NCBI GenBank assembly: GCA_028583415.1
Contig: CM053269.1
Location: 44,368,388 to 44,432,387, forward strand
Direction: 5' to 3'
From: Protea cynaroides
Taxonomy: Eukaryota; Streptophyta; Magnoliopsida; Proteales; Proteaceae
DNA: 64,000 bases
Positions 46,839 to 57,058 of the stretch are shown piece after piece (positions within the stretch are counted from its first letter, which is position 1; every line of letters begins with the position of its first letter). The position numbers and the translations under genes were made by a program. The notes under the pieces are model-generated. The model had not been told where the DNA came from and made no database searches. It saw only the letters and a program-made list of their open reading frames with translations.

Positions 46839-49714
46839 TAAGGGTGTCAATTTGGGTTTGGAACTAGGATTTGTCCCGGAACCATACTTATTTAATTCAG
46901 ATTCGGGAATTATTCGGAAAGAGAATAATTCAGAATGAGTCGTTTCGATAATTTAAGAATTCGGTCAAAGATGCGGTCAAAAAAGCGGATTTAAAATAAA
47001 ATTTGAATTCGGTTCGGTTCGGGAATTATTCTTTTGTCTAAAAAAAATTCGGACAAAAAATTCGGATGTTAATTTTTAATATTTGGTGCTCCTATTAATC
47101 AATTATTACACCAGCATAATATATAAGTGACATTAGAATAATATTTAATTTATAAATAACAATATAATACATAATAGATAGGTATGTGTGTATAATGGTA
47201 GATTTATTAAATCCCATTAATGTATATAATGTGGATCATTAGATTTTATTATGATTGCAATCCCAGTCTAGTAGAGTTGACGTTCATAAAATTAAACATT
47301 TTCTTAAATTCATCCAATCATCCTCATGAAATCCATTTCTTTTTCATGTTCATTAATTACTTCCTCATGGTTATTATAATATTTATTTTTAGACTCATAT
47401 TTAATCCTAATTGGAAAAGCACACAAAAGTAATGATTTGTTTTGTATCATTGTGTGATTTTTATACTCATATTTAATTTCATGTTGTCGAACAAAATTAA
47501 TGATTTATTTTGTATTATGATTTGATTTTCATAATATTTAATCTCACATTGGAAAAAAAATGAAATTAATGATCTGTCTTATATTATGACTTGATTTTTA
47601 GACTTATAATTAGTTTTACATTGGAAAAGATGTAAATAGTTATGGCATTAAGTTTTTTTTTTCTTTTTTCGAAAAACTTTGTTTGAGAATAGTAGTTAAG
47701 TCATTAAGTCCTCCATTAGGATATTAATAGTTTTTTTCAAGTATAAGAATTATTCCGTATAATTCAGATTGAAAAGAATTATTCATGATATTTATTTTTA
47801 GACAAAAAATGCGAGAATTTTAAAGAATCATTAAATATAATTCGAATTCGGAAGAATTATTCTTATTATTCGGTTCGGAAGAATAATTCACGAATAATTT
47901 GGAGAATTAAATAACTATGCCCAGAACTGGACTACTAAAACCCATCCCAAAACCATCTTGTGATTAAATGAGACAGTTTTGTGAGTCATTTTTGAGACCT
48001 AATACTAAATGGGATTGGTTTATCAACGGCTCCAGAAGGAGCAGAACCGATAGACAATTTAAGAATCAATTGGAATAAAAAAAGTCCAAAACAATTTAAA
48101 TTTAGGTTTTTTTTTTTTGGTAACTAATTTAAATCTAGGTTGTTGACATGAATGATAGGTATGAAAGATATTTAATTGAATGCTTTGAATTTTAAATTTG
48201 ATTTGATGTAGATGAGGTTGGGACCATTGGTGTTGGTCATCTAAATGTGTTAATTTTTAAATTCAAGTCATTGTGGTATGGACTTAAAATCATAAGTATG
48301 AAGAAAATGCATAATAGGAAGTAAGAACTTTTTTTGGGTATTGGTTTTATTGGAAGGCTTGGTGAATTAAATTCAAGAAATTTCACATTTTGAATGTATT
48401 GATTTATGGTAGTATACTTATTCTTGGAGAATTCTTGATTTCTGTATAAATACTTAAATATATTTCATTTGTTAGAAATCTTTGTCATAGTTTAAGACCC
48501 TTAATTTTTCGCTGCTATATAAATCTTTAAGAGGTAGGCATTTGAGTGTCCAGAACTAGTGAGGAACCTGAAACGGACCATCTCATTATTAAATGTGATG
48601 AGTTTCTAGTTTTGGGATTGGAAAAATTTCAACTACCCCCCATAATAGTTTCAAAACATCACCTACCACCCATACTTTTCAAAAAACATCAAATGCACCC
48701 AAGTAACGACGAAGTGACGGAAATGAGTGATACACCGTTTTAACCTTTATATTTTTAATTGAAAATTTTTAAAATTAACAAAATCCCTAAAATAACCCTC
48801 TCTTTCCTTTCCTCTCTCCCTTCCTCGTCGTGCTCCCTTCCTCTCTCCCTTCCTCACCGTCGCAGGACTTTGACGGAAGCGAAAGCTCCTCCTCCCCTTT
48901 CATGTCGCGTTGGAACTTGAAATTAAACAGGTCGATCGCTTTTGATTCTTCTTAGTCTAGATGAATTCGAACACAAACATCGTGGCGTGACTAATTGAAT
49001 TTCGGAACATTAAAACAATATATTTCGGAGAACAAACCGCCATCAAACCGCTTGCAAGCCCTAGAAATCACGTTTCGCCTAATCTCCTTTTTCTTTCCTC
49101 TCGTAATTTTTCTTCTTCTTTCCCTATACCTTCTTCTTCCTCCTCCTTCGTTTCTCCCTCACCGGCAAAATTAAATCGAAACCTAAAGAGGGTGAGAGAA
49201 AATTGCTCTCCCTCACCGAGAACATCCTTCAAACACGGCTCCACTCGTGGTGATGGGGAAGAACACCCCGCGTCGTCGTCGGTGGAGAGTGGAGACTATC
49301 GAACAATTTTTTTTTCCTCCGTTTCTTCCGTTGAAGTCGGTTAGGTTTAGGTTTGTTTTCATTTTTTTTTTTTTTTGCTAAGAGGGACAGTTATGTGAGT
49401 GAGGGTAAAGTCTTTTGACTTATCTATTAGGTATTATAGTCCATTTCCATTCTTTTTGTGACATCGCAACTAACGGAATTGGTTTAACGGAATGGACCTA
49501 ATTGATTAACGGTGGTAAATGTTTGGGTGGTAGTTGATGTTTTTTGAAACGTATGGGTGGTAGGTGATGTTTTGAAACTATTATGGGGGGTAGCTGAAAT
49601 TTTTCCTTTTGGGATTATATAGTAAATGGGATGGTTCCGGGAATGGCCTCTTTGGAACCGGAATCGATAAGGAACCTTCTCAATGACTCAAAATTATCCC
49701 AATTGACACCCTCA
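46839..49714. mobile_element. hAT-like element, non-autonomous, hosting a nested Mutator-like element
   Basis: The left terminus TAAGGGTGTCAATTTGGGTT and the right terminus read inwards TGAGGGTGTCAATTGGGATA are inverted repeats of the GGGTGTCAAT class common in plant hAT elements. The flanks GCTTAATC (46831-46838) and GCTAAATC (49715-49722) are an 8-bp duplication with one change. GAATTATTC/TTCGGAA subterminal motifs recur at 46900-47060 and 47830-47900. Total length 2876 bp, of which 987 bp is a nested Mutator-like element. No transposase ORF is visible. Confidence 0.72.
48620..49606. mobile_element. Mutator-like element with 10-bp target duplication, nested in the hAT-like element
   Basis: 987 bp. 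Left terminus GGAAAAATTTCAACTACCCC, right terminus read inwards GGAAAAATTTCAGCTACCCC. The inverted similarity continues through ATAATAGTTTCAAAACATCA and beyond. Identical TTTTGGGATT at 48610-48619 and 49607-49616. The interior is C/T-rich without identifiable coding sequence. Confidence 0.88.
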
Positions 49715-49722
49715 GCTAAATC

Positions 49723-50900
49723 CCTAATATGATCATAATGTACTTAACTGTCCCAATTAAACTAGAATTCCTCAAGCTTCAGCTCCACAGCCGATTCCTC
49801 CACCAGAGACTACTCCCTTAGTCCTTTTCTCCTCAAAGGCCGAGAGCTCCTTTAGTCCCTTTCTTCTCAACAATTGGAGGTTAGTCAACCAGTCTCTCTC
49901 TCTCTCTCTCTCTCTCTCAATTGATGAACACTTCAAGTGGCCTTATATTGATGAATAATTCAATTTAATGAGTTTCTTTTGTGTTTATTCCCAACCGGCC
50001 ATGCAATTAATACAAAACCGCTTAAACAATCCAACGGCCAACAAAATCGATTAATTGCAAACCGAACCGTTATGAAACCAATATTCCAAACATTGACAAT
50101 ATCGCAACCAAACTATTTATACCAAAAACTATTTATGTACGGAATTACCGATACCAATTAGCAAGAAAAAAATGGTAAGTGGTTTCATATTGTTTATCTA
50201 AACGATACAGTAATGGTATTACCCTGTTACATTCCATACCGAAACGAAACCATATCGTTATATTGAAACTATATCGTTTAACACCCTTAGTTAGCTCTCT
50301 GACTACTGACTTAGCTAGCCCGTCATTCACTGAAACCCGAAAACCCTCTTTGGAGTCATTTCTAGTCTTGACCGATTGAATCTGATAGTGGGGAGAGGTT
50401 TTTCCCGCCCACCCCGATTTGAAGTTGTAAACTGCCTAACTATCCCATCTTGTCATTTATGATTTCAAAAATTTTAAGCTACACACAGAATAAAAACTCT
50501 TCCCAGATAAGGGTGTAAATTTAGGACCTGAACCGAAAAATGACCAACAACCAGTTTAAGAAGTAGAACCGTCCCATCTATTAGCTTATTGGGATGATTC
50601 TGGGAATAGATTTTGGAGCCGATTGTTTACGAGACAAGTTGAATCCGGGATGGGTTTCCAAACTGTTACAAAACCGAATAAGCTATTAAAATTGATTATA
50701 ATTGATTAGGAACCTGAACCGCACAACCAGTTATAAGGCATGTATAAACCTTTAGGAAGGATTCCAGCCAAAAAACAAAAAAAAGCCTGTGAGGATGGAA
50801 GGGTATACCTTAACCTTTAACACTCACTATCGGCTTTTAGAAGACAACAACATCACCAAGCTGACACTCACATTCAAATTCGAAATTTGAAACAAACACA

Positions 50901-50946
<46 letters not shown>

Positions 50947-51205
50947 CTAGTAAGTTCTATAACCAACCCTTCCGTGGCTGATTTGAAGAATATCCTGAAT
51001 CAAGTATACTTTAAATACTTTTTTTTCCCTTTGATTCTAATTGATGATTAGGGTTTCACGGAACCTTAAAATATGTGTTTTTTTTTTTTTTTTTTGTCAT
51101 TTGACGTTGAAGATTGCATTTGAGGAGGCTACGAGCTACGAACTTACAGAAGCCTAGAGGGTTGGAAGTGGAATCTAGTTTCAAGCCACACAAGGTTAGC
51201 TCAAT
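49723..51205. other. Intergenic with two CT microsatellites, no gene seen
   Basis: (TC)n at about 49889-49918 and (CT)n at 50903-50942. Sequences such as AAGGGTGTAAATTTAGGACC (50507) and TTTAACACCCTTAG (50277) look like ends of further degraded hAT-type elements. No coding region. Confidence 0.4.
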
Positions 51206-51214
51206 GACTCAATC

Positions 51215-51435
51215 AGGATCCAAATCATCTCTTCTTTGAGATTCGGGAGGAGGGGCGGCGATCCCACTGGATGATCACCATGTGAAGGTCGGATGAATCC
51301 GACCCCTCCGTTAGAGCCAACAAGAGAGTATCGACTCGAATGGAGGGGTGTGATTCATCCGACCCCCACATAACGATCATCCAGTGAGTCGCCGCGTCTC
51401 CTCCCTGAAGTACAAGGAGGAGACGATTTGAATCC
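51215..51435. mobile_element. Family A fold-back element, copy 9, with exact 9-bp target duplication
   Basis: 221 bp. Left arm GGATCCAAATCATCTCTTCT, right arm AGGAGGAGACGATTTGAATCC, with inner CGGATGAATCCGACCCCTCC pairing GGAGGGGTGTGATTCATCCG. Identical GACTCAATC at 51206-51214 and 51436-51444. Confidence 0.85.
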
Positions 51436-51673
51436 GACTCAATCCCTCAATTTCATTTAGTCCACTATACCCCTAAACTACTAACACGTATGGATTTGGT
51501 TTATTGGTGGTAAAATATTTATGGATTTAAACCATTTTGTTATCCATTTGACTCCAATGACCTAGGAAACATTGATTTTAGAAAAGCTAACTCGTTCATG
51601 CGGCACTCATGCAACACTCATACTTATCACGCAAGTCAACCTACTCACTCAAGATTCCTTTGTTCCTAAGACT

Positions 51674-51768
51674 CTCAATTAGGCTTTCGCCCATTGCCAA
51701 AATTTCTCATTGCTGCCTCCCACAGGAGTTTGGACTGTGTCTCAATCCCAATGTGATTGATCATCCTC
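51674..51768 (-). rRNA. Nuclear insert of plastid 16S rRNA (fragment, NUPT)
   Basis: The minus strand reads GAGGATGATCA, CATTGGGATTGAGACACAGT, CCAAACTCCTGTGGGAGGCA, GCAATGAGAAATTTTGGCAA, then TGGGCGAAAGCCT. This is the conserved 16S segment around GACTCCTACGGGAGGCAGCA. AATTTT before GCAATGGGCGAAAGCCT favours plastid over mitochondrial origin. Most differences from the standard sequence are G to A or C to T, as expected for methylated, decaying nuclear inserts. Only about 95 bp is preserved. It is not a functional rRNA. Confidence 0.85.
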
Positions 51769-53905
51769 GAACCTTTCCTTGGGTAGATTCCTCCTTTTGC
51801 TCCTGAGAAACCTTACTAACACACAAAGAGAGCACAAAAGTGTAAGAGAAAACACACTACTTTCCCTCCTGTATGCAAATCAATAGAGATATAGTAGCGA
51901 AATAAATCAAGTCGATCAAACTACAAGGACCAATTTTTATATGGAAAACCCTTCCAAAGTAAAAGGGGAAAAACCAAGAAACCTAATCTAGGTAAATCTC
52001 TACTTATGTTAATAATGGGTATACAATACAATCATCTTTAGTCACAACTAGAGGTTACTAATCACCAAGAGAAATAACTCACTCTTGGGTAATACAATAA
52101 CTCACCAAAACAATAAGTGGTAATCTAAAATACAATAATACTCTCATCTTGATGCTGACGTAACAAATACTGGAAGAACTGTTACCTTTCTCTCTTCTCT
52201 GAATAAGGAGAATGTCATCATGCCACAGTCACGTACAAGGTATAAAAGCTTCTCCATCTCTTTCTTTCTTCCTCTCCCAATAACAGAAAAAATAGAGAAG
52301 GTTTCCCGGCTTCAACTCTCAAGATTTCTCTCTGGATCTCTAAAGTACAGAACTCACATGTATCTTTACCGCATTCACAAGGCTTTTTATATATAGTGGG
52401 ATAGAGAGATGACAATTTATATCAAACCGTCTTCACTTACTTCATAGAGAAGGAAAGAAAATTGGTTGAGAAAGAAAGAAAGACAATAATAGGACAAAGA
52501 GTTAGGCTGATTAAGAAAACCACAAAAAAAAATTAGGAAGAAGATGAAGAAGAAGAAGAAGAAGAAGGAGACATGTGAGTCCCTCTTCACGTGAAATGAG
52601 GATGAACTTGCCACAAATGAGACCTTACACCATTAATGAGCTGGCAAATTGGATCAAACCCTTAACAAAAGTAGGCTAACCCCATAAGCTAAGGTATCTC
52701 AATTGGAGCCACCGATACAGCCGAAATAGATAAAATACCCAATACCACATGTCACTTTGACATTGGTTCATTACGGACCAATACCCTTCTAATACCTTGA
52801 ACTAAAATCATGCTTATGAGAAACCGAAACACTTTTGCTTTTGTATGAAAGTGTTGAAGCTCTTATGATAATAGGTTATCTGTGTCTATTATGAGATATT
52901 TTAGAGAATCGTCCAAAACCAATGATATCTTCTTTTGTCCCCTCTTTGAAGTATGGAATGGTATCGCACCCTATAATCCTATATCTCGTGCTTAACCACT
53001 ACTGCATCAAAATATCCAATCAGCAAAACGTGGAAGAACCAAGACCTTAAATATTTCCATCCAACAAAATGCTTGCACTAGCAAATAACAGTCTCCCTTC
53101 ACACCTAAAGCAAATAACAGTCTCCCTTCACACCTAAAACGATTGGGAAATAAATCATCTCATGTCCTCATGTCGAGATCAAAAAATCTAATGATTATAG
53201 TTTACCATACGCACATACCAATGTATTAATTACACGCGCACATGACAGCCACTGAACAACGGCATGAGAAGATTTGAATCCAATTGATTATCATCATCTA
53301 TTTAGTCTCTACCAAGAAAAAAATAAAAATAAAAAATCATCTGTTTTGATCCTTAATGAAAAGTCAAAAATGCATGATCCATCGTAACCAAATATAGAAA
53401 CAGAAAAATTTGATTGACAAAGAGGAATTAGGAAATCAACATAAAATTACTACTTGCTAAAAAAAAGCTCGAAATGTGGGAGAGATAAATTAGCCATTTC
53501 CAAGATGACTATCATTTATTTCAGTATTTGGAACCATCCCAAAGATTAAAAGCCATCCCACCATCCTTTCAAGCCACAAATAAAAAAAAAGAAAAAAAAA
53601 GCAAAAAAAATGATTCCAAAGGGTTGTTTCTGTCTTTCGTCTCCCAAATTCCAATAGAGACGGTTGACAATCTCTACTCTCTCTACTAATCCTCTCTCAG
53701 TGTCTCTCTCTACAATGGGTTCTTTTCTCTTCTTCTATGCTTGGTACACCGTGTGCCTATGAGGGGAAGAAATTCCACATCCCCTTCTTCAGCTTTCACA
53801 CGTTTCTACATCTCCTGTTTCTGTTCTCTCTGTAGTTTGTATTTTCTCTATACACAACTCGCTTAAAACTTAAAACCAAATAACTACACAGAAAAATAAA
53901 TAAGA
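51769..53905. other. Intergenic, no gene seen
   Basis: A 29-bp unit (GCAAATAACAGTCTCCCTTC...) is tandemly duplicated near 53081-53138. A GAA-rich tract lies at 52540-52568. A minus-strand frame at 52415-52218 contains CECGKDTCEFCTLEIQ, without a family I recognise. The right end (53640-53900) is probably 3' flank of the gene at 53906-54682. Confidence 0.35.
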
Positions 53906-54682
53906 TTAGCAAGGACCTTTGGTTGGCCTTGCAACGGGACCGGCCGGCGATCGGAACCCGACAGTGACAGCGTCATACACGCACCAATGGAATGGCGTAG
54001 GCCTTCCCTTCGCAGCCGAACACACATGACAGACGACGTTCGAAATCGCCTGGTTACGCTCATTAGGCCTTTCGAACACGTAACCATCTTCCCAATCCGT
54101 GTACGCATACGTATTGGCGGTTGACATCAGGTACTTCTCCCTCTGCACCTGCAAGTTCTGCAACTGGTTCTCATAATCCACCAGTCCAAACCCCAACCGT
54201 TCCCCTCTGTAAAGAAATTCCGGCGATGTAACCTGATTGAAATACGGCGATGCCAATCCGTACTGCGGCGGTTTAGTACCAGGATCCCGTCGGAGTATCT
54301 TCTCTGGAGGAACCATTTTTCCTGGTCGGATTCCGATTGGATGAGACAAATAATCGTTCTCTCCAAGACTCTGGCGGAGTTTTCCCCTTCGTTCCTTCTT
54401 CAATCGCTTGATATAGAAGAAACAATCTTCCTCCTTAAGGATTGCAGCAAAGTCGGTCTTCTCGATGACTGGTAATCTGCGGCGTTTATCCGACGAAGAT
54501 CTTGAAACCTTACGACGGATAAGTGATATTGAGATCTGGTGAGGAGAGATTCCGATCCTCTGACTGATCATCGATTGCAGTTTCTTGAATTCAAGCGAAG
54601 GACGGATCTCCACATTACCTAGGTCGATCTCACGTTCTCCGTCGAAGAAAACAACCGGAAAAGAAGCTGCGATGACCTCCAT
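53906..54682 (-). CDS. Plant-specific protein with PB1-like N-terminus (DUF7138-like)
   Basis: A single-exon frame of 258 residues. The N-terminus (VVFFDGEREIDLGNVEIRPS, then a Gln/Ile-rich ISQRIGISPHQISISLIRR) looks like the ubiquitin-like DUF7138 fold. It is followed by a basic segment (RRKVSRSSSDKRRR), a second basic stretch (IKRLKKERRGK), and a central PEKILRRDPGTKPP and LASPYFNQVTSPEFLYRGER region. The C-terminus has NVVCHVCSAAKGRPTPFHWC, with Cys residues spaced as in a possible metal site. The start at 54682 is the first ATG after an in-frame stop-rich leader. I base the family on resemblance and give no function. Coding character is clear from the sustained amino-acid pattern in otherwise AT-rich surroundings. 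Confidence 0.8.
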   Translation of the reverse strand: MEVIAASFPVVFFDGEREIDLGNVEIRPSLEFKKLQSMISQRIGISPHQISISLIRRKVSRSSSDKRRRLPVIEKTDFAAILKEEDCFFYIKRLKKERRGKLRQSLGENDYLSHPIGIRPGKMVPPEKILRRDPGTKPPQYGLASPYFNQVTSPEFLYRGERLGFGLVDYENQLQNLQVQREKYLMSTANTYAYTDWEDGYVFERPNERNQAISNVVCHVCSAAKGRPTPFHWCVYDAVTVGFRSPAGPVARPTKGPC

Positions 54683-56529
54683 GATCGCAGAAAACGAGAT
54701 TTGATTGGGTATTTCATCAGATTTCTAGCAGAAAAATGAGAAGAACAGACACGATAGAGGCAGAAATAGGCGGAAGAGTCCTCTTAAACGAAAAGAGATG
54801 GGGTTTTACAGCGTGGAATTGTAATTTAAGTAAGGCGGTGGGGTTATTTCTGGAAACAAAAATTTATTTTTTTATTGCATCCTCATCCGAGCTGGATCTT
54901 TGAGTCTTTGACCTGTCAGCACGAAGTTCTTATTGCTTGGGTATCAAGACATGAGCTGGTCCAATTAAAAACCTCAACTTCATCGATTAATTACATAATT
55001 AACCAATGGACCCCGCTTTACCATGTTGCCACGTTGACATATTGGAGGGGTGTTTAAGACTAATGAAATTTAAGATAATCTCGTAGCCCTAGATATACAA
55101 TATATAAACCCGTGCCATCCTGGTGTTACGGGATATCGACTACTCACCAAGCACATGATTACGTGCGTTGAGGAGTGATTCTCACATTAAGTCATGCGAT
55201 GATGGGATTCCAATCTAACGGTTCAAAGAGTTTCCAGCCCCATTTTAAAATATAAAAAAAAAAAAGATTTTGGGAGATTTTGGGGGTGGTGAACCTGGTG
55301 ACCGGGGTTTAGTATCATTCATTACTCAAAGCACGTTTGGGTTGGTTGTAAAATTTTCTGTGAAAAATATATTTTCCATAAAATCTTTCTATTTTTTTAA
55401 TGTTTGTTTTGGATTTTATATTATAATAATTTATGGAAAATCTTATTTTTTGTCATTTTAAATGGAAACAGATAGAACCATAATGACCTAGTTTTCTTTC
55501 ACCTATGAAAAAGTTATTTTTTTTCAGTGACTTTGAATGTGATTTTGGAAATAATAAAGGAAATTTTGGACCCTTAAGATAAAGAGCATACAATATTTAT
55601 GAATCCATTATTCATAGGTGATGTATGAAATCTTTTGCCTTTAAATAATATATTAGAGTTGTCAACTCATATTTTTTTAATTTAAACTTGTTATATGGGA
55701 CTTTTTGGTATTAGAATTTCCATAAAATGAGAATAAAAATAAATAAAAATTGTTTTCTCAACCGTTTGATCATGTAACTCACAATTATGTGAGGTTAATG
55801 TCTTAGGGTTTTCATTTAATGAATAAACTTGTTTTTTACCCTCAAAAAAAAAAAAATTAGTTTGTCTTAGGGTTTGACTGGTAGAAAAGCTCAACATTAT
55901 CATATCTTTGTCCTTTGTTTGATCTGTATTAATTTTCGCTGACGTCTTTGGTTTTTTCGGCTATATGACAATCTATGATCCTCCATTTAAAAAAATATGC
56001 TCACTTCCCTTGAAACAAACGGTGTTATAAGTGGAAGGTAAATGACAATTTTACCCCATCAAGTCAAAAGCTTAAACTTTCTCCAACTCTGATTCTCTCT
56101 CACACTATACTTTATTTGTCTCTCCGTTTCTTTCCCTATGAATTTTAAGGCCCAATACATTATATATTTCCCGAAAGCAAAAGCTGAAAAACCTTAGAAT
56201 CAAACATTCTTACACGTAAAGTGTTGCAATGGGATCCAGTGAATCCATAGAAACAACAAAAGCGAAACTAAACTCAGAGAAGAGAAGTAAGGGCAAAAAC
56301 GTAACTTTGCATACAGTCAGGGAAATTTTGACATTTATAAGTATGGTAGCATATATTTCATACTTTAACTAACGGAATGGAATTAAGTGTAACAACTTGT
56401 AAAGTAACAAGGATGTCTACGTGATTGATTCGAAATAAGGGGTGTGTGGTGTCACATAGCCAAAACACAGAGGAAGTCAGAGAAAATTTCCATTTAATTT
56501 TTATGTTTTAAAAGTTATATAGGCTGCAG
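54683..56529. other. Intergenic, no gene seen
   Basis: Probable promoter of the minus-strand gene at its left end. AGAGAAAATTTCCATTTAAT at 56479, preceded by GGGGTGTGTGGTGTC, resembles the right terminus of the Mutator-like elements, but a left partner was not found. Otherwise AT-rich. Confidence 0.35.
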
Positions 56530-56735
56530 TAAGATCCATATCCTCTCCTCCAGAGGTTCGGAAGGAGAGGGGGCGGCCCCGTTAGATAGCCAACACCTGG
56601 GGCTCGGGTGAATCCAAGCCCTCCATCTAAGCCGACAAGGGTGTGTTGGCTTGGATTCACCCAAGCCCCACGTGTCGGCCATCTAACGCCGCCGCCTCTC
56701 CTCCCGCTGCGGAAGGAGATCGTCTCCTGCGGGGC
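56530..56735. repeat. Family A fold-back element, copy 10, chimeric right end
   Basis: Left arm AGATCCATATCCTCTCCTCC, with inner CCGTTAGATAGCCAACACCT and GGGGCTCGGGTGAATCCAAG pairing CTTGGATTCACCCAAGCCCC and GTGTCGGCCATCTAACG. The expected right terminus is replaced by CTGCGGAAGGAGATCGTCTC, as if another element joined here. Confidence 0.65.
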
Positions 56736-56789
56736 CGCCTGCGGCTAATCCAAGGGTTTGGGGATCAGTCGCCGCCACACATTTCGGGG

Positions 56790-56850
56790 TGGCCCCCCCC
56801 CCTCCGGCCCGACCCCCCCCCCCCGCGGGGGGGGGGGCGGCGGGGGGCGG
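56790..56850. repeat. Homopolymeric C/G run, about 60 bp
   Basis: Runs of 10 and 14 C followed by runs of G (CGCGGGGGGGGGGGGCGGCGGGGGGCGG). It could form G-quadruplex or hairpin structures. Because assemblers handle such runs poorly, exact lengths are unreliable. Confidence 0.8.
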
Positions 56851-57058
56851 ATTCTATGTCCCGCTGCAGTATGCCCAGAAACTTGGTTGTGTGGGCCCAT
56901 GTTCAAAGTAAGCCCAGGTGAAAACCTGCGAGCTGATTGGGAAGAACACAGCGGAAGGCTAGCCCAAGCCCAGGTCCCGTTATGGGTAATTTTGTCATTT
57001 GACAAACCATCGCTGGTTTTACCAAACGCAGATGCAAAAGCATCTTCCTTCGTCTGCA

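Noticed and set aside
49889..50942. Possible CRISPR-like or satellite array
   Set aside because: The repeats are simple CT/TC microsatellites. There are no spaced unique spacers, and the host is a plant.
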